DNA from: Strigamia acuminata
Lineage: Eukaryota; Arthropoda; Chilopoda; Geophilomorpha; Linotaeniidae
Length of the DNA: 64,000 nt
Assembly: GCA_949358305.1 (NCBI GenBank)
Contig: OX442315.1
Location: forward strand, 6,225,875 to 6,289,874
Direction of reading: 5' to 3'
Below are positions 1 to 10,965 of this stretch, one piece after another (the first letter of the stretch is position 1; each line of letters starts with the position of its first letter). The position numbers and the translations under genes were made by a program. The notes under the pieces were generated by a model that saw only the letters and a list, made by a program, of their open reading frames with translations, did not search any database and was not told the origin of the DNA.

Positions 1-2717
1 GCCATTCCTGGATTGATCTTGAGCCATACTTCTTCAATGTCATGGATTCGGTCGTAGACGTGTCTGACTGGAATCTGGTATGTTTCTGGACATTCGTCGA
101 TGTGTCTTCGGGCTTTTACCAGTCTGGCTTGGAGAATTGGGTCGGATCCACATTTGGCGTGGATTTCCAACCAGTCAAATGTTTCCTGACACAGCACCGA
201 ATTATTCATCAATATGATTCTCGTGCTTGCGGAGAATTTTAGCAAAGGGTAGTAATATCGAATTTTTCCGTAATTGTTGTTGTCGATTACGGGCCCTTTA
301 GGTTTCTCGTTTGCTTGCTGAGTTTTGCTCTCCGCGATTGCCCTTGAAATCTCTAGCAATTCCAATCGATGGCGGACGCGTTCTTCCTGCAACCTAGCGT
401 CGGCTTGCACTAATCGTGGTGTTGGACACGCATCTGATTGCCATCCTGATGTGTAGCCCGAAGTTCGCTGATCCTTTTCTGGCGTAGGTTTGGATGCACT
501 CGTTGAACTTTGGTGACCTGACGCAATGGCGGCAGCCATTGGTGTGTATGTGGCTTCAGGTCTGGACGAAGGCGGCTGTGGTCCAGGCGTCCGTCCGGTT
601 GCGAATACTGGCATATATGGGTTTGTGGCTGGTGGCACGAATGGCTTCAATCCTAACTCAACTTCGGATTTTCTGGCTTGCCATTCCCCACGCAAGCGCA
701 TGGCTCCCTGGCTTGCTGTCTCGCCGCTTGCGAGGGCTTTTCTGACTAAGTCCGCTCGCAGCTCGGCGGGGTCAGGTAATATCGACATCCAATTCTGTAT
801 CATTTCCCTGGGAATTCCCATTGGCGACGACCATAGAAATGTTATTGCCATAAAGGCGTATTCGTCCGTTGCCAATACTCCTGGATATAGAATCCTTTGT
901 GGCGCGCGAGTCATTCTTCGTTTGAAGCGCTTCAGGAATCTTTCGTTTTGCTCGTTTAGAGGGGTTTTCCTGAATTCTTCGGCATTCCGCTGCCAATCGA
1001 ATATTCCCTCATTTATCTGATCGTTTTGATAAATGTCCAAATGTGGTTTGAGCAGTTCTTGCGCTTCTTTTGCATATACTGAATATCTTTCGCACAATTT
1101 TCGGTAATCTTGATTAAATCCATCAACTGGCTGCATGGATATATTTCCCGAAAAATTGACTTGTGGTACATCAGGGACTGGAATTGATAAGTCCTCTTTC
1201 GGAAGTCGGTAACTCACGAGCTTTTCGTGTGGCATGATGTACTGTTGCACCTGCCTTGCGTCCTTGGTAGTTTTGGATGAATTCCTCAAACTTTCCGGAA
1301 TGCTCGCTTGTCTGTGTCTAGGCCGCAGAATCTTTCGAGGCTTGACAACTTCCTTCTTTTTCTCCAATGGTGGTGGAGGAGGTGGCGGTAGCGACTTCTC
1401 TCTTTCTGGACGATTTTCGTTCGACCAGATTATCGGTGAATGTCGACTGTGGTTTGAACTTCGCGTAGAACCTGGTGGCGTTCTTGGTCCTTTTTGTGCT
1501 ACTTCAGGATTGTTTTGCTGAAGTTCTGCGTCGCTTTGTCGTCCTTCAGTGGTCACCTGAACTGTTGTGGGCGTGATGTGAATGGTTCTATTCGGCCGCT
1601 GCTGTTGATAGCTGTGGCTTTTCTTCGTCACGACTTCGGATAAAATCTTCCAATCTTCCGGTGGAAGTTGGCGGCTCGATTCGGGTGGCGTTGGATAATT
1701 CTGGGTTCCAACGTACGTCTCTCGATGCCTTGGTGGAGGTGATCGCTGATGATGCGAGTTCCATCGATTTTGATGTTGGTCACGTCGACTTTGATGTTTT
1801 GATCTTGCGAGTCGACTTCGGAGATCTAGTCGTGTTCGCAAATCGCTGTAGTCTTGGTTGAGGATTTTCCTCTCAGGCTCATCTTCGTATGTCCGACGAC
1901 GTTCTTCGTCGGCTCTTTTCTTGTCCCCAATTTCTTTGGACATGACGGGATCTGCGCTCGAAAATACACCTGCCATATGGAGTTGGTGCATCTCTGTTTG
2001 CGTTTTTGCGAAATATGGAGGGCGTGATCCAGGCCTAACTGACTGTGGAAACCGCTTTAACTTTTTCTCATACTCCGCTTTCGCTTTCAGATACTTGGCA
2101 GCGACTTCATGCATTGTCGATCGCAGCCTTTCTCGAATTTCCTCCAAAATGGCTTTTTTATCCGATCCACGTTTAAAAAACCTTCTCCTGTCCCGGTCTT
2201 CTTGACTCGTGATCGGGTACTCTCGTGCTAATAACTCCGTCCATAATGGCGCGGGAACGTCGGCGCCCCATAACGCGATACGAGCTTCTTCGCGTTTGTT
2301 AACTGGCATGCAAACACACAGTCTTTTGTCGGTTCCCCATCGTCTTTCGATTGCTTTGGACCACCATTTTCTTACTCTCCATGGCCCATATTTCTCGAAT
2401 GCAATTCTTAGTGCCTCCGGAATTCTGCCTTGTTGTATTGCCCAATTGCAGAACCCGGCGTCGTAAATGTCCTCCCACGTGGCCATATACGAGAGAACCT
2501 GAATAAATTAATTATTCCATTAGACGGGAAACTCCCATATTCGACGGCAGCCATGTTGGTTTCGATTAACAATTTTTTTCGAAATTGCTTTTTGTTGACT
2601 TTGCAATTTTTTCTTTTTTAACTATTTTTTGTTAATCATAAATACCTTCATGGTCTCCTCGAATTCTTCTTCATCCTCGCTATCTTCGTCGGGGATGTAG
2701 GCGCGTTTGCGTGACAT
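1..2717 (-). CDS. Third ORF of Gypsy element 1, two exons, unknown function, truncated by window edge
   Basis: Exon 1 spans 2717-2646 (24 codons, MSRKRAYIP then an acidic stretch) and ends at a GTATTT donor. Exon 2 starts at 2498 after a TTATTCAG acceptor and stays open to position 1, at least 832 codons without a stop. Both exons are in phase 0 and the intron is 147 bp. No single run of reading frame shows the joined product. The protein is hydrophilic and rich in Arg, Lys, Glu and Pro, with a Pro run at about residue 390. I see no zinc knuckle, no protease or RT motif, and no membrane span in the visible part, so it does not look like an envelope protein. It starts 277 bp downstream of pol. 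Errantivirus-like elements express a third ORF from a spliced RNA, which fits the position, but the function is unknown to me. It could also be a captured host or second-element gene. Confidence 0.7.
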
Positions 2718-2993
2718 AATTGGCGCTCGTTACTTTCGTCCGAAATTTCAATAAATTCCTAATTTCGACGAAGTTTGTTTGTTATTATATATTTATTGTG
2801 GCAATCCACTTCAGTTTAACTTACTATCCAGTGATAAATCCTATTTTCGTTGGTAAATCCGAGTTGTTTGGTTGACACGAACACTTGTGTGTTTTCACTT
2901 TGGCGATGAACGGAAAAGTGACGTTTTGTTTCCGTTCAGCCCCTATCCCATGACGTCATCCATATCCTGGATTCCGAGTGACGCCATTTCTAT

Positions 2994-5900
2994 TTATAGA
3001 TACTGGGGACTTCGGATTTTTGCTCGATCTCTTAAATTGTATTTAAGAGTCGGTTTTTCACTGGTTTCGTGTGGATTTTCCACTTTATCTTTTTTGCGCA
3101 ATTTATTTCTAATTTTCCTTCTCACCCCTTCCTCCCTCCTTTTTAAAAATTCGTCCACTTGTTGACGGATTTCTACATTATTGACAGGTGGGAATGGAGT
3201 GGCTTGGACTTCACACTCTGGTGTGGAATGCGCTCCATTGTTTTCTGCAGGCGCTGTCTCATCATTTGGAGGGGTCGCGACTTCGTCATAAAGTGTGTTG
3301 ACAACTTCTGCATTTATGTCGCTTGCAGATTGATTTTCTTTCCATATTTCCTGGTTAAATTCAGGAAAATATGGAGTCAATTCTGTCAAATGAATTGATC
3401 CAAAAATTTTGTTGTCTCTTAACCTTTTCAATTTTGCCGCGCCTCCTTGGTGAATTTGCATAATGACGTACGGCCCTGTGCGTTTATCGGCTAATCCTGC
3501 CGAAATTCCATGTTGTGCACTTGATAATATGTGACTTTCTCGCCACACAAGATCATTGACTCGGAAATCTTGAAATTTTCCGTCCAATTTCTTGTTTTTT
3601 ACTCTTTCTCGCAAATCGACGATGTGCGCCATCATGTGTTGATATGTGTCACCAATGATGCGCTCCAATTTTTGCACGTAAATGTGAGGATTTTGCGGGT
3701 CGATTTGCAACATATCATCCAATATTCTTGGGTCCCATGGCACTCGAAATTCGCGCCCGCAATTTAAATATGCTGGCGAGTAGCCTCTACCACGGGTGTC
3801 AGTGGTTCTTATACTGAATGCTATTTCGCGTAAATATTCATCCCATTTATTGTGAAGGTCAGAATAAATCGAAATAATATATTTTATGTCCCTGTTAACC
3901 CTTTCGACTGGGTTGGCTTGTGGATGATAAGGGGACGTGAATTTTGGCACAATTTTAAATTTTCGGCAAAATTCCTTGTAGACTTTGGCTTTAAATTGTG
4001 GGCCATTGTCTGACAATAATTTGCGGGGAAATCCCCATCTCATTGATACATCGTAGATGCAATTAGCAATTTTTACCGCTGTTGGATTTGACATTGGATA
4101 AAAAATTGGCCATCTTGTTGCGACATCTACAATTACCAAGATGTATGTATTTCCGCGATCTGTTCTTGGTTTTGGGCCTGTGAGGTCGATACTGAGACAC
4201 TCAAATGGTGCGTAAGGCCCAATTTCTGCGGATTCAATTTTTGGCTTAATGCGTGGCTTACATGCCTGGCAACGTGGGCAGTGTTTAATAAAGCGTGCCA
4301 CGTCTTTTTTCATTCCTGACCATGTATAAATTCGTCGCATTCGGTATAACGTGCGAGAAATTCCACAATGGCTTGCCAGCGGATGGCCGTGCATTAACCA
4401 TAAGACTCTGTGACGTAAAGTCTTTGGTACTACTACTTTCATCGCTCTTCCATCATCACCTAATTCGTCGGAAAGAGTGGGTTGGAATCGAAGTAGTAAT
4501 CCATCTTCCACAATGTGTTGATTTGCCACTTTTCGGAAAATCTGTTTTTCTATTGGCGTTCTAACTTGTGGTGGAAGTTCTTGTGTTTCTAGAAAATGTC
4601 GCATTTGCTGACATTGTCTGTCTTGAATTTGATGATCAATAAAGTCTTGTCGCGAAGGTGGCGCACAATCTAATTGTTCTGTTACTCTGGCGACAAATGT
4701 TTTCATCATTTTATTTTCTGTATTGGGCATATATTTCCAATCTTCTTCCTCTTGATCTTGCTCGAACTCCTCATCTTTGGTGTTGAGTGATTGGCACCAA
4801 TATGTGATGAACTTTTCTTCTTTTTCTTCAGGAGTTGGCTCGCGATCTTGACGTGGAAGTTGGTTCCAATTTGTGAATGACCATTGTCCATTTGCTGTTG
4901 GGCAATATGACGTAATCTCGTCGTAGATCTCGGGTTCATCCAAATTATCTACTGGTGCTCGTGATAATGCGTCAGCTACGACGTTTGATGGCCCTTTGAT
5001 GTAATTTATTTTGAAGTTGAAACTCATAAGTTCCATCTGCCATCTTGCCAAACGTCCAGCTGGTTCTTCTAACATCATTAACCATTTGAGTGCTTGGTGG
5101 TCCGTCTGCACTGTGAAGTGCGTAAACTCTAAATATGGACGGAATTTCCGTAATGCCCAGATTACGCCGAGACATTCTAAGTCCGTAGCGCTGTAATTTT
5201 TCTCAGCTTGCTGAAGGCTTCTGCTCGCGTAGACACACGGAACTTCTATCATTTGACCATCGACTAGCTGCTCCTGCATAAGTGCCGTTTCAAGTCCCTT
5301 TTGACTGGCATCCGTATGCACAATAAATGGCTTGTATAGGTTTGGCAGCTTTAGCGTATCTGAGTCGGTTAGTGCTGCTTTAATTTCGTCAAATGCTTTT
5401 TGATGAACTTCAGTCCACACAAATTCTGTTTCCTTTTTTAGCAGTGGGCGTAATGGCTCTGCAGTGGTTGCCAAATTCTTTAGCAGTCGGTGAAAGAAAT
5501 TCACCATTCCAAGGAATCTTTGTAAACTTTTGAGATCCGTTGGTGCTGGAAAGTCTTTGATTGCTGAGACTTTCTTTGGGTCCACACTGAGCCCATTAAC
5601 TCCAAGCTTGTAGCCCAAAAAGGAAAGTTCTTTTCTGAAAAACTTCGATTTTTCTGGATTTACATGTAATCCAGCATTTTTCAATTTGGTCAAAACATTG
5701 TCAACATGCTGTATGTGTTCCTTGAATGTTTTTGAAACAATGACAATGTCATCCAAATATGCCCACGCATACATTCTATATGCGTCTCCTAAAACTTTTT
5801 CGATCATTCTTTGGAATGTCGTGGGCGCATTGACCAGACCGAACGGCATCACGTTAAACATGAGACGTCCGATCGGACTCCAAAAGGCTGTTTTAGGGCG

Positions 5901-7265
5901 GTCCTCTGGCCTTAATTCGATCTGCCAGTACCCTTTTGTTAAGTCTATTGTCGAGACCCAATTGAACTCGCCTAATTCACGCAAAATTTCGTCAATTGTC
6001 GGCATTTGCGGTGGATCATATTTAGTGTGTTCATTTATCGGACGATAATCAATACAGAGACGAGGGTCCGATCCTTGCCTCATCACAAGGACTATCCTTG
6101 TTGCGTAATCGCCAATTGCATCTGACACATAGCCTTTTTCTTTCAAATCTGTGCACATTTGCTTTAAAATTTCACGTTTCTGGGGATTCCAGCTGTGAAA
6201 TGGCACCCTTATTGGCTTATCTGTATCTAAGTCAATGCTATGTTGTGTCACGTGTGTTCTCCCTGGTACTTTTGTCAGAATCTTTTCATGTCTGCGTAGC
6301 ACTTTTTCTAACTGTTTTGCCTCAGTTAGTTCTAATTTTGCTTCTTCAGTCAATGTTGCGATCGCATTTCCAACTTTTAGTCGAGCTTGGAATGTTTTAT
6401 AATCTGTCTTTTTCACAAATGTCATAAATGATGATGCTGGTTGGTCTAATTTCTCTTCGTAGCGTTCCAGCACATCTTGCGCAATATAAGGTCTTGGCGC
6501 TGGCACATTTGCGATAAAATTCCATCCTCCCGTTACTGGATTTGGCTGAATATTTAATTTCTTCATAAAATCATTTCCAGCGAGAATGAAGGAATACTGA
6601 TGTGGCAAAATTATGAAATGATGATTATTCACACCGTGGGACCACGTGAATGACAAATTGATGTGTCCAACAGGCGTTACATCTCCGTCTGCAGTTGATA
6701 CAACTGCTTTTGAATCTCCTGGAATTATTTTCTTTTCCAATTCCATTTTCTTGATTAGAGGCATTGTGATGTAGCTCCGGTTGGCCCCTGAATCCAGCAT
6801 AGTTACTATGGATCCTTTTTTCGTAATAATTCTTAGCGTCGTCAGACCATTCATGATTTCATCGTTGGAAACCAAGATGTCACTTCGCCGTAGACGGTAT
6901 TTTTCTTCGCCTGAGAACTGAGGTAATTCTTCAAACATCGCGTCCAATGTTACGAATTCACTCTTCATCGACATTATTTCTTCGCTTAATGTCGGTGTTT
7001 CTTCAAAATATTTTTTCACATTGCACCAAAAGACTGTAGCTGGCGACTCTGTTGGTTTTTCCATTTTTTCCAGCTCTGCTTTTACTTCTTTGGTGAAATA
7101 TGATGCATCTATATTTTGAATCTCTGTTTTAATTTCTTCCTTCACTTCCAACTTGCATTCTGGAGATTCCAGTTTATCGTCATTTGCTTTAACTTCTTCT
7201 GAAATTTCCATTTCTTTTGCTTGTGCCACTGTCTCTTCTTTCGCACCGGTTTCCGAGTTACACAT
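2994..7265 (-). CDS. pol: Gypsy element 1 Pol polyprotein (protease, RT, RNase H, integrase)
   Basis: This is a 1423-codon open frame. In order it has an aspartic protease with a DSGA motif (about residues 158-161), reverse transcriptase with the YLDD box (about 505), RNase H with TDAS and a following acidic residue in the DLEC motif, an integrase zinc domain with the H-H-C-C pattern (HGHPLASHCG then HCPRCQACK), and an integrase core with SIDLTGP, SDNGPQF and a later Glu. A C-terminal tail is rich in charged residues. The frame lies -1 relative to gag and is open upstream through the gag stop, so the true N-terminus is probably made by frameshifting at 7307-7313 rather than at the first Met. 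No stop or frameshift interrupts it. Reverse transcription and integration are inferred from the family. Confidence 0.95.
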   Translation of the reverse strand: MCNSETGAKEETVAQAKEMEISEEVKANDDKLESPECKLEVKEEIKTEIQNIDASYFTKEVKAELEKMEKPTESPATVFWCNVKKYFEETPTLSEEIMSMKSEFVTLDAMFEELPQFSGEEKYRLRRSDILVSNDEIMNGLTTLRIITKKGSIVTMLDSGANRSYITMPLIKKMELEKKIIPGDSKAVVSTADGDVTPVGHINLSFTWSHGVNNHHFIILPHQYSFILAGNDFMKKLNIQPNPVTGGWNFIANVPAPRPYIAQDVLERYEEKLDQPASSFMTFVKKTDYKTFQARLKVGNAIATLTEEAKLELTEAKQLEKVLRRHEKILTKVPGRTHVTQHSIDLDTDKPIRVPFHSWNPQKREILKQMCTDLKEKGYVSDAIGDYATRIVLVMRQGSDPRLCIDYRPINEHTKYDPPQMPTIDEILRELGEFNWVSTIDLTKGYWQIELRPEDRPKTAFWSPIGRLMFNVMPFGLVNAPTTFQRMIEKVLGDAYRMYAWAYLDDIVIVSKTFKEHIQHVDNVLTKLKNAGLHVNPEKSKFFRKELSFLGYKLGVNGLSVDPKKVSAIKDFPAPTDLKSLQRFLGMVNFFHRLLKNLATTAEPLRPLLKKETEFVWTEVHQKAFDEIKAALTDSDTLKLPNLYKPFIVHTDASQKGLETALMQEQLVDGQMIEVPCVYASRSLQQAEKNYSATDLECLGVIWALRKFRPYLEFTHFTVQTDHQALKWLMMLEEPAGRLARWQMELMSFNFKINYIKGPSNVVADALSRAPVDNLDEPEIYDEITSYCPTANGQWSFTNWNQLPRQDREPTPEEKEEKFITYWCQSLNTKDEEFEQDQEEEDWKYMPNTENKMMKTFVARVTEQLDCAPPSRQDFIDHQIQDRQCQQMRHFLETQELPPQVRTPIEKQIFRKVANQHIVEDGLLLRFQPTLSDELGDDGRAMKVVVPKTLRHRVLWLMHGHPLASHCGISRTLYRMRRIYTWSGMKKDVARFIKHCPRCQACKPRIKPKIESAEIGPYAPFECLSIDLTGPKPRTDRGNTYILVIVDVATRWPIFYPMSNPTAVKIANCIYDVSMRWGFPRKLLSDNGPQFKAKVYKEFCRKFKIVPKFTSPYHPQANPVERVNRDIKYIISIYSDLHNKWDEYLREIAFSIRTTDTRGRGYSPAYLNCGREFRVPWDPRILDDMLQIDPQNPHIYVQKLERIIGDTYQHMMAHIVDLRERVKNKKLDGKFQDFRVNDLVWRESHILSSAQHGISAGLADKRTGPYVIMQIHQGGAAKLKRLRDNKIFGSIHLTELTPYFPEFNQEIWKENQSASDINAEVVNTLYDEVATPPNDETAPAENNGAHSTPECEVQATPFPPVNNVEIRQQVDEFLKRREEGVRRKIRNKLRKKDKVENPHETSEKPTLKYNLRDRAKIRSPQYL

Positions 7266-7266
7266 G

Positions 7267-7313
7267 GGCGCGGGCTGCTCTTGGCTTCGAGAGTCCGCGC
7301 CTACATGTTTTTT
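7267..7313 (-). promoter_or_regulatory. Programmed -1 frameshift signal between gag and pol of element 1
   Basis: The minus strand reads A-AAA-AAC in gag frame at 7313-7307, one codon before the gag TAG at 7303-7301. After a 5-nt spacer a hairpin follows: seven GC pairs between 7301-7295 and 7273-7267, plus an inner CTCT/AGAG helix. The pol frame is continuous from the slip point. Slippery heptamer, spacer and hairpin are the classic -1 arrangement. The use of the site is inferred, not shown. Confidence 0.8.
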
Positions 7314-10300
7314 TGAACCAATTCCGTCAATGACTGCACGATCTTCTCAATGTCCTCCTTCGTAAATTTCTTTGGTTGGGGACAATTCCTTGCCCAATGT
7401 CCTAATTGCTGACAATTGTTGCAAGGTGAGTTCTCCGGCGTGGCCTTGACTGTTGGCTGTGTAGACTTCGGAACCGCTCCTGTAGGTAATGGCGCAGTTG
7501 ATGTTGAAGGTTGACTCAGAAATCTTTCCATCACCTTCGTGAGGTTATTTGAAGCTGTGGTTGGCTTTGCAGCTTGAGTTAGCGTTGAGGCTGGCGCAGA
7601 TGCAGGTGCTGCTGCTGCTGCTGGGCGAGTGAACGGATTCAACGTCCTTCCTTGCAGTGATGGCTTATATTTTGGAGCTGTCGGGTTATTTCTTGTGTAG
7701 AATGCGTGTGCTCCTTCTAATAAATCATCAACTTCTGACTCTACTTCTTCCTGTGCCCAATTTGTCTCATTTGGCACTTCTTCTTCATCTTCCATCTCTA
7801 ACCTTTCCACTATTGCTTTTGCTGTCATCTTGACTGCACTTTTGGGTGGAGGGTGAGGATTGGATGGGTCCACTGGCACTGTTCGTTCAGCTGGCGTGTT
7901 TGATGAAGGCGGGAGAATGTATTGTCGTGGTTTCATTCGCCTCGTACCTCCGGAAGCTGCTTCGGATTGCTTCTTACTTAGCTCTTTCATGGCTTCACGA
8001 TTGGCGTTTGTCATGTATGTAATAAAACGTTCGTCGATCTTTGTTTGGTGAGCTCGCATGAATGTGGCTAATTTTTTAAATGACCCTGGATTGGGCGCAT
8101 TTACTGACATCAATATATTTTTCGAATATTGAGTCAAGCCTTTTCTGAATTGCCTATCATGTGATGCATCGCCCATTTTGTATGGCAATTTGGTGAGGAG
8201 ATCCTCTGTTCGTCGTAAATATGCTCGTAAGTCTTCTCCTCTATACTGTTGCCAATTATCCCAATGATATAGCAATGTCTCGATTGGTTCGCCATATTCT
8301 GTCAAAAATGCTTTTACGAACGAGTCCCAATCTTGGAATTCTTGCTCGTAGAACCAATCAGCTGCATTGTCGAATACTGCTTTTGGAACAATCTTTTTTA
8401 ACGTCAAATATGGACTTGCACCGCTTGCCCTGGCTAGTCGCACCATTTCCTCCAGAAATTGCGTTCCAGCATGCCAATTTCCATCAAATATATCTGGCAA
8501 AATTCTGTCCCATTTAATTTGACTTTCTGGCTCAAACGTGTGTGTCCAATTAATTGCTCGATATTTTTCGAACCTTCTCTGGCGAGCTTCGTCAGCTTCA
8601 TCGACTTCTGTCGCCGCTAATTTGGAGTCAATTTGATCTTTGATGTACTGCTCCCAATATTGCGCATCTTGTGCTGGCGCTGCCGCTCCTTGTTCTGGAA
8701 GTTGCTCAGCAAATGGGTTATTGGTCCTTTGCTGTTGTTGCTGTCCACAACGTGGTTCGAAATTCGTTCTGTGATAATTTTGTTCTTGTCGAAAATTATC
8801 TGATCTTGGATTATTTTGAGAGAAATTGTCACTTCTCTGTTGTCGCTGAAAATTGTTATTTTCTTGTTGCGACTGTTGAGGATTTCCTCTGTCATAGGAC
8901 GGTGGCGCATTAAAATCTCTAAATCCTCGGTTATGATGCGCAAATCCTCCTTCTTGACTTTGGGGAAATTCTCTTTGCTGATTTGCTGCGCTGTTCAGCC
9001 ATGGATTTACGTATGTTTGGGAACTTCTTGCTTCCTCCTTTGGCTGTTGAAATCCTTGTGGCAGCTGATACTCATTTCTTGGTACTTCTTGATCTCTCTC
9101 TCTTGGTGGAGTGAGAAAAGGGTTATTTCTTGCTCTATCAGAGTCTTCATATTCTGGTGGACTCAATATTGGTCGTCCAAACGGATTTTCTCTGCTCAAT
9201 TCACCTTCCTGCCTGTTGTATTGTCGTTCCCACGCATACTGTGGTTCCGGTCTAATTATTGACACAGGTGAATTTGCTCTTTCTCCCAATATTGGTGCCT
9301 TTGGTCGAGTTGGCGGTAGATTTTGCCAATTTGGTCGATTTTCCGTTGTCTGCTGCCTTTCTCGACGCACTTCCCTTCTATTTGGAGTGTTTTGAATATT
9401 TTGCACATTTCCCTGCCTTGTTACGAGATCATCTCCCGTGTATGGGCATTTTGCTCCAACTGGAATGTCTATGTCCATTGGCAGTCTTTCACTTCTGAAA
9501 TTTGTATCTATTTCCATCGGCTGCATATCACTATTTTTTGGCTGACCGTGTGGCTGCAAATTTCGTTGATTTAACATATCAATTAAATTTTGATTTTGCG
9601 CAGGTGAGGGTGGCTGTATTCTCCTATCTCCAGGTACTGGCTCCTCCCCCCTCTTTTTTTTAGACGGACTTTCCGACTCTCCATCGGATGTTCGTCGTCC
9701 TGCACGTTCATGCAATTCACTTATGGTGACGTCATATGCAGAATACGGGATTGATTGCGGGAATTGATTGGTGCGAAGATGACGTCTAATTGCTTCAGCA
9801 TCTTGTTCAGCGCGAAAGGTGATCAAACGAAGCTGTTCATTTTCTGCTTCTATCGCTTCAATGGCTTCTCTTTCACGTTTCTCCACTTCACGTTTTTCTT
9901 CCACCAATCTTTGTTGCTCTGCTTCCAACATGTCTCTCTCTTCTCGCAGACGTTCCATTCCGGACAGGATACGATTATTTTCGTTACGCACCCACTCGAC
10001 GGAATTTTCTGCAAATTTCTCTGTGCTGTCACGACGTCTTTTATCAACTTCTCGTTGTTGATTTTTTGCGCGAACGGCTGCTTGTTCTTCACTCATCAAG
10101 GCAACCCAAACGTCATCACGTCTGAAATTTTCAAGTCTTTTACGGCGTCGAGCGTCTCTTTCGCTCGGCGAGAGTCCTTTTTCACTTTCTATGCGGGCCG
10201 ATTCCGTGTCGAAAGCTTCACCTGCTCTGTCTGCCATATCTGCTCGAATTGCACTGAGGCTTCTCCGGTAGGCGTCTACAAGCCTTTCGCCTGGTTGGCG

Positions 10301-10864
10301 TCGAATAAGTGGTCGTTCACGTACTCTGTCCTCAACAATGTCCATTAAGTCCATTAACGAAACTTCGGCCGCGTCTCGTTCACTGGACGATTGTTGCTGA
10401 TACACTGATCCAATTTTGTTCACGTTGGCCAGTGTTTTTTCGTACAATTCACGATCCGCTTCCGACATGTGACTTCTACGTGACGGTGGTCGTGAAATTG
10501 AGCGTGGAATTTTTGACGACAAAGTTTCAGTCTCTTTCGTCGCCGAATTTGGCGATTTTGGCGATTTTCGTTGTGCCAAAATGTCTGGCGGCTTTTTTGC
10601 CGTTACTTCTGGAGTTTTTGGCCGCACTTGTTGCAACACAGGTTCTCCAGTTAATTCAACCGATTTTGGCGGTGAATGGCTTAATTTGGGCGGCGAAGGC
10701 GTTGTTACGTTGCCTCCGACTGCTCCTTGCGCCTGATCAATTATTTCAGGCATTTGTGGAATATCCACTTCCATATCTTGATCTGGCGCTTGGCTGTCCG
10801 TCGGTGGTCCTGATTGACGCGTCGGATACTTTTTCGTAGGGATAAAGCTCTTTCTTCTCGGCAT
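7301..10864 (-). CDS. gag: Gypsy element 1 Gag-like protein
   Basis: The start is the ATG at 10864 (MPRRKSFIP). The frame opens further upstream, but that Met lies directly after an A-rich leader tract, so I prefer it; the product is about 1187 aa. An N-terminal Pro/Ser-rich part is followed by a long coiled-coil region rich in Glu and Arg, then a Gln/Asn-rich segment. Next comes a retrotransposon gag-type helical domain (from about EQYIKDQID to FRKGLTQ). A single CCHC zinc knuckle (CNNCQQLGHWARNC) lies near the C-terminus. The protein should form the particle and bind RNA. It is large for a Gypsy Gag because of the coiled-coil and Gln-rich extension. The stop at 7301-7303 sits in the frameshift signal. 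Confidence 0.9.
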   Translation of the reverse strand: MPRRKSFIPTKKYPTRQSGPPTDSQAPDQDMEVDIPQMPEIIDQAQGAVGGNVTTPSPPKLSHSPPKSVELTGEPVLQQVRPKTPEVTAKKPPDILAQRKSPKSPNSATKETETLSSKIPRSISRPPSRRSHMSEADRELYEKTLANVNKIGSVYQQQSSSERDAAEVSLMDLMDIVEDRVRERPLIRRQPGERLVDAYRRSLSAIRADMADRAGEAFDTESARIESEKGLSPSERDARRRKRLENFRRDDVWVALMSEEQAAVRAKNQQREVDKRRRDSTEKFAENSVEWVRNENNRILSGMERLREERDMLEAEQQRLVEEKREVEKREREAIEAIEAENEQLRLITFRAEQDAEAIRRHLRTNQFPQSIPYSAYDVTISELHERAGRRTSDGESESPSKKKRGEEPVPGDRRIQPPSPAQNQNLIDMLNQRNLQPHGQPKNSDMQPMEIDTNFRSERLPMDIDIPVGAKCPYTGDDLVTRQGNVQNIQNTPNRREVRRERQQTTENRPNWQNLPPTRPKAPILGERANSPVSIIRPEPQYAWERQYNRQEGELSRENPFGRPILSPPEYEDSDRARNNPFLTPPRERDQEVPRNEYQLPQGFQQPKEEARSSQTYVNPWLNSAANQQREFPQSQEGGFAHHNRGFRDFNAPPSYDRGNPQQSQQENNNFQRQQRSDNFSQNNPRSDNFRQEQNYHRTNFEPRCGQQQQQRTNNPFAEQLPEQGAAAPAQDAQYWEQYIKDQIDSKLAATEVDEADEARQRRFEKYRAINWTHTFEPESQIKWDRILPDIFDGNWHAGTQFLEEMVRLARASGASPYLTLKKIVPKAVFDNAADWFYEQEFQDWDSFVKAFLTEYGEPIETLLYHWDNWQQYRGEDLRAYLRRTEDLLTKLPYKMGDASHDRQFRKGLTQYSKNILMSVNAPNPGSFKKLATFMRAHQTKIDERFITYMTNANREAMKELSKKQSEAASGGTRRMKPRQYILPPSSNTPAERTVPVDPSNPHPPPKSAVKMTAKAIVERLEMEDEEEVPNETNWAQEEVESEVDDLLEGAHAFYTRNNPTAPKYKPSLQGRTLNPFTRPAAAAAPASAPASTLTQAAKPTTASNNLTKVMERFLSQPSTSTAPLPTGAVPKSTQPTVKATPENSPCNNCQQLGHWARNCPQPKKFTKEDIEKIVQSLTELVQKNM

Positions 10865-10945
10865 TTTTTTTTTTTTACAATAAAAGGTGCAAGAAAGAAA
10901 CAGTAAGAAAGTCGAGAGTCCCGTTAAAATTAACAATTTTTAGTT

Positions 10946-10963
10946 CAAATCGACAGGCCCCCA
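10946..10963 (-). other. Candidate primer-binding site of element 1
   Basis: After the inner LTR edge (10966) there is a 2-nt spacer, CT, and then TGGGGGCCTG on the minus strand. The leading TGG is complementary to a tRNA CCA end. The second Gypsy element has the same 2-nt spacing before its own TGG. I cannot assign the tRNA from sequence alone. Confidence 0.55.
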
Positions 10964-10965
10964 AG

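Noticed and set aside
526-2621. Several plus-strand open frames of 60-164 codons
   Set aside because: They lie opposite the long minus-strand third ORF of element 1 and have no recognisable features.
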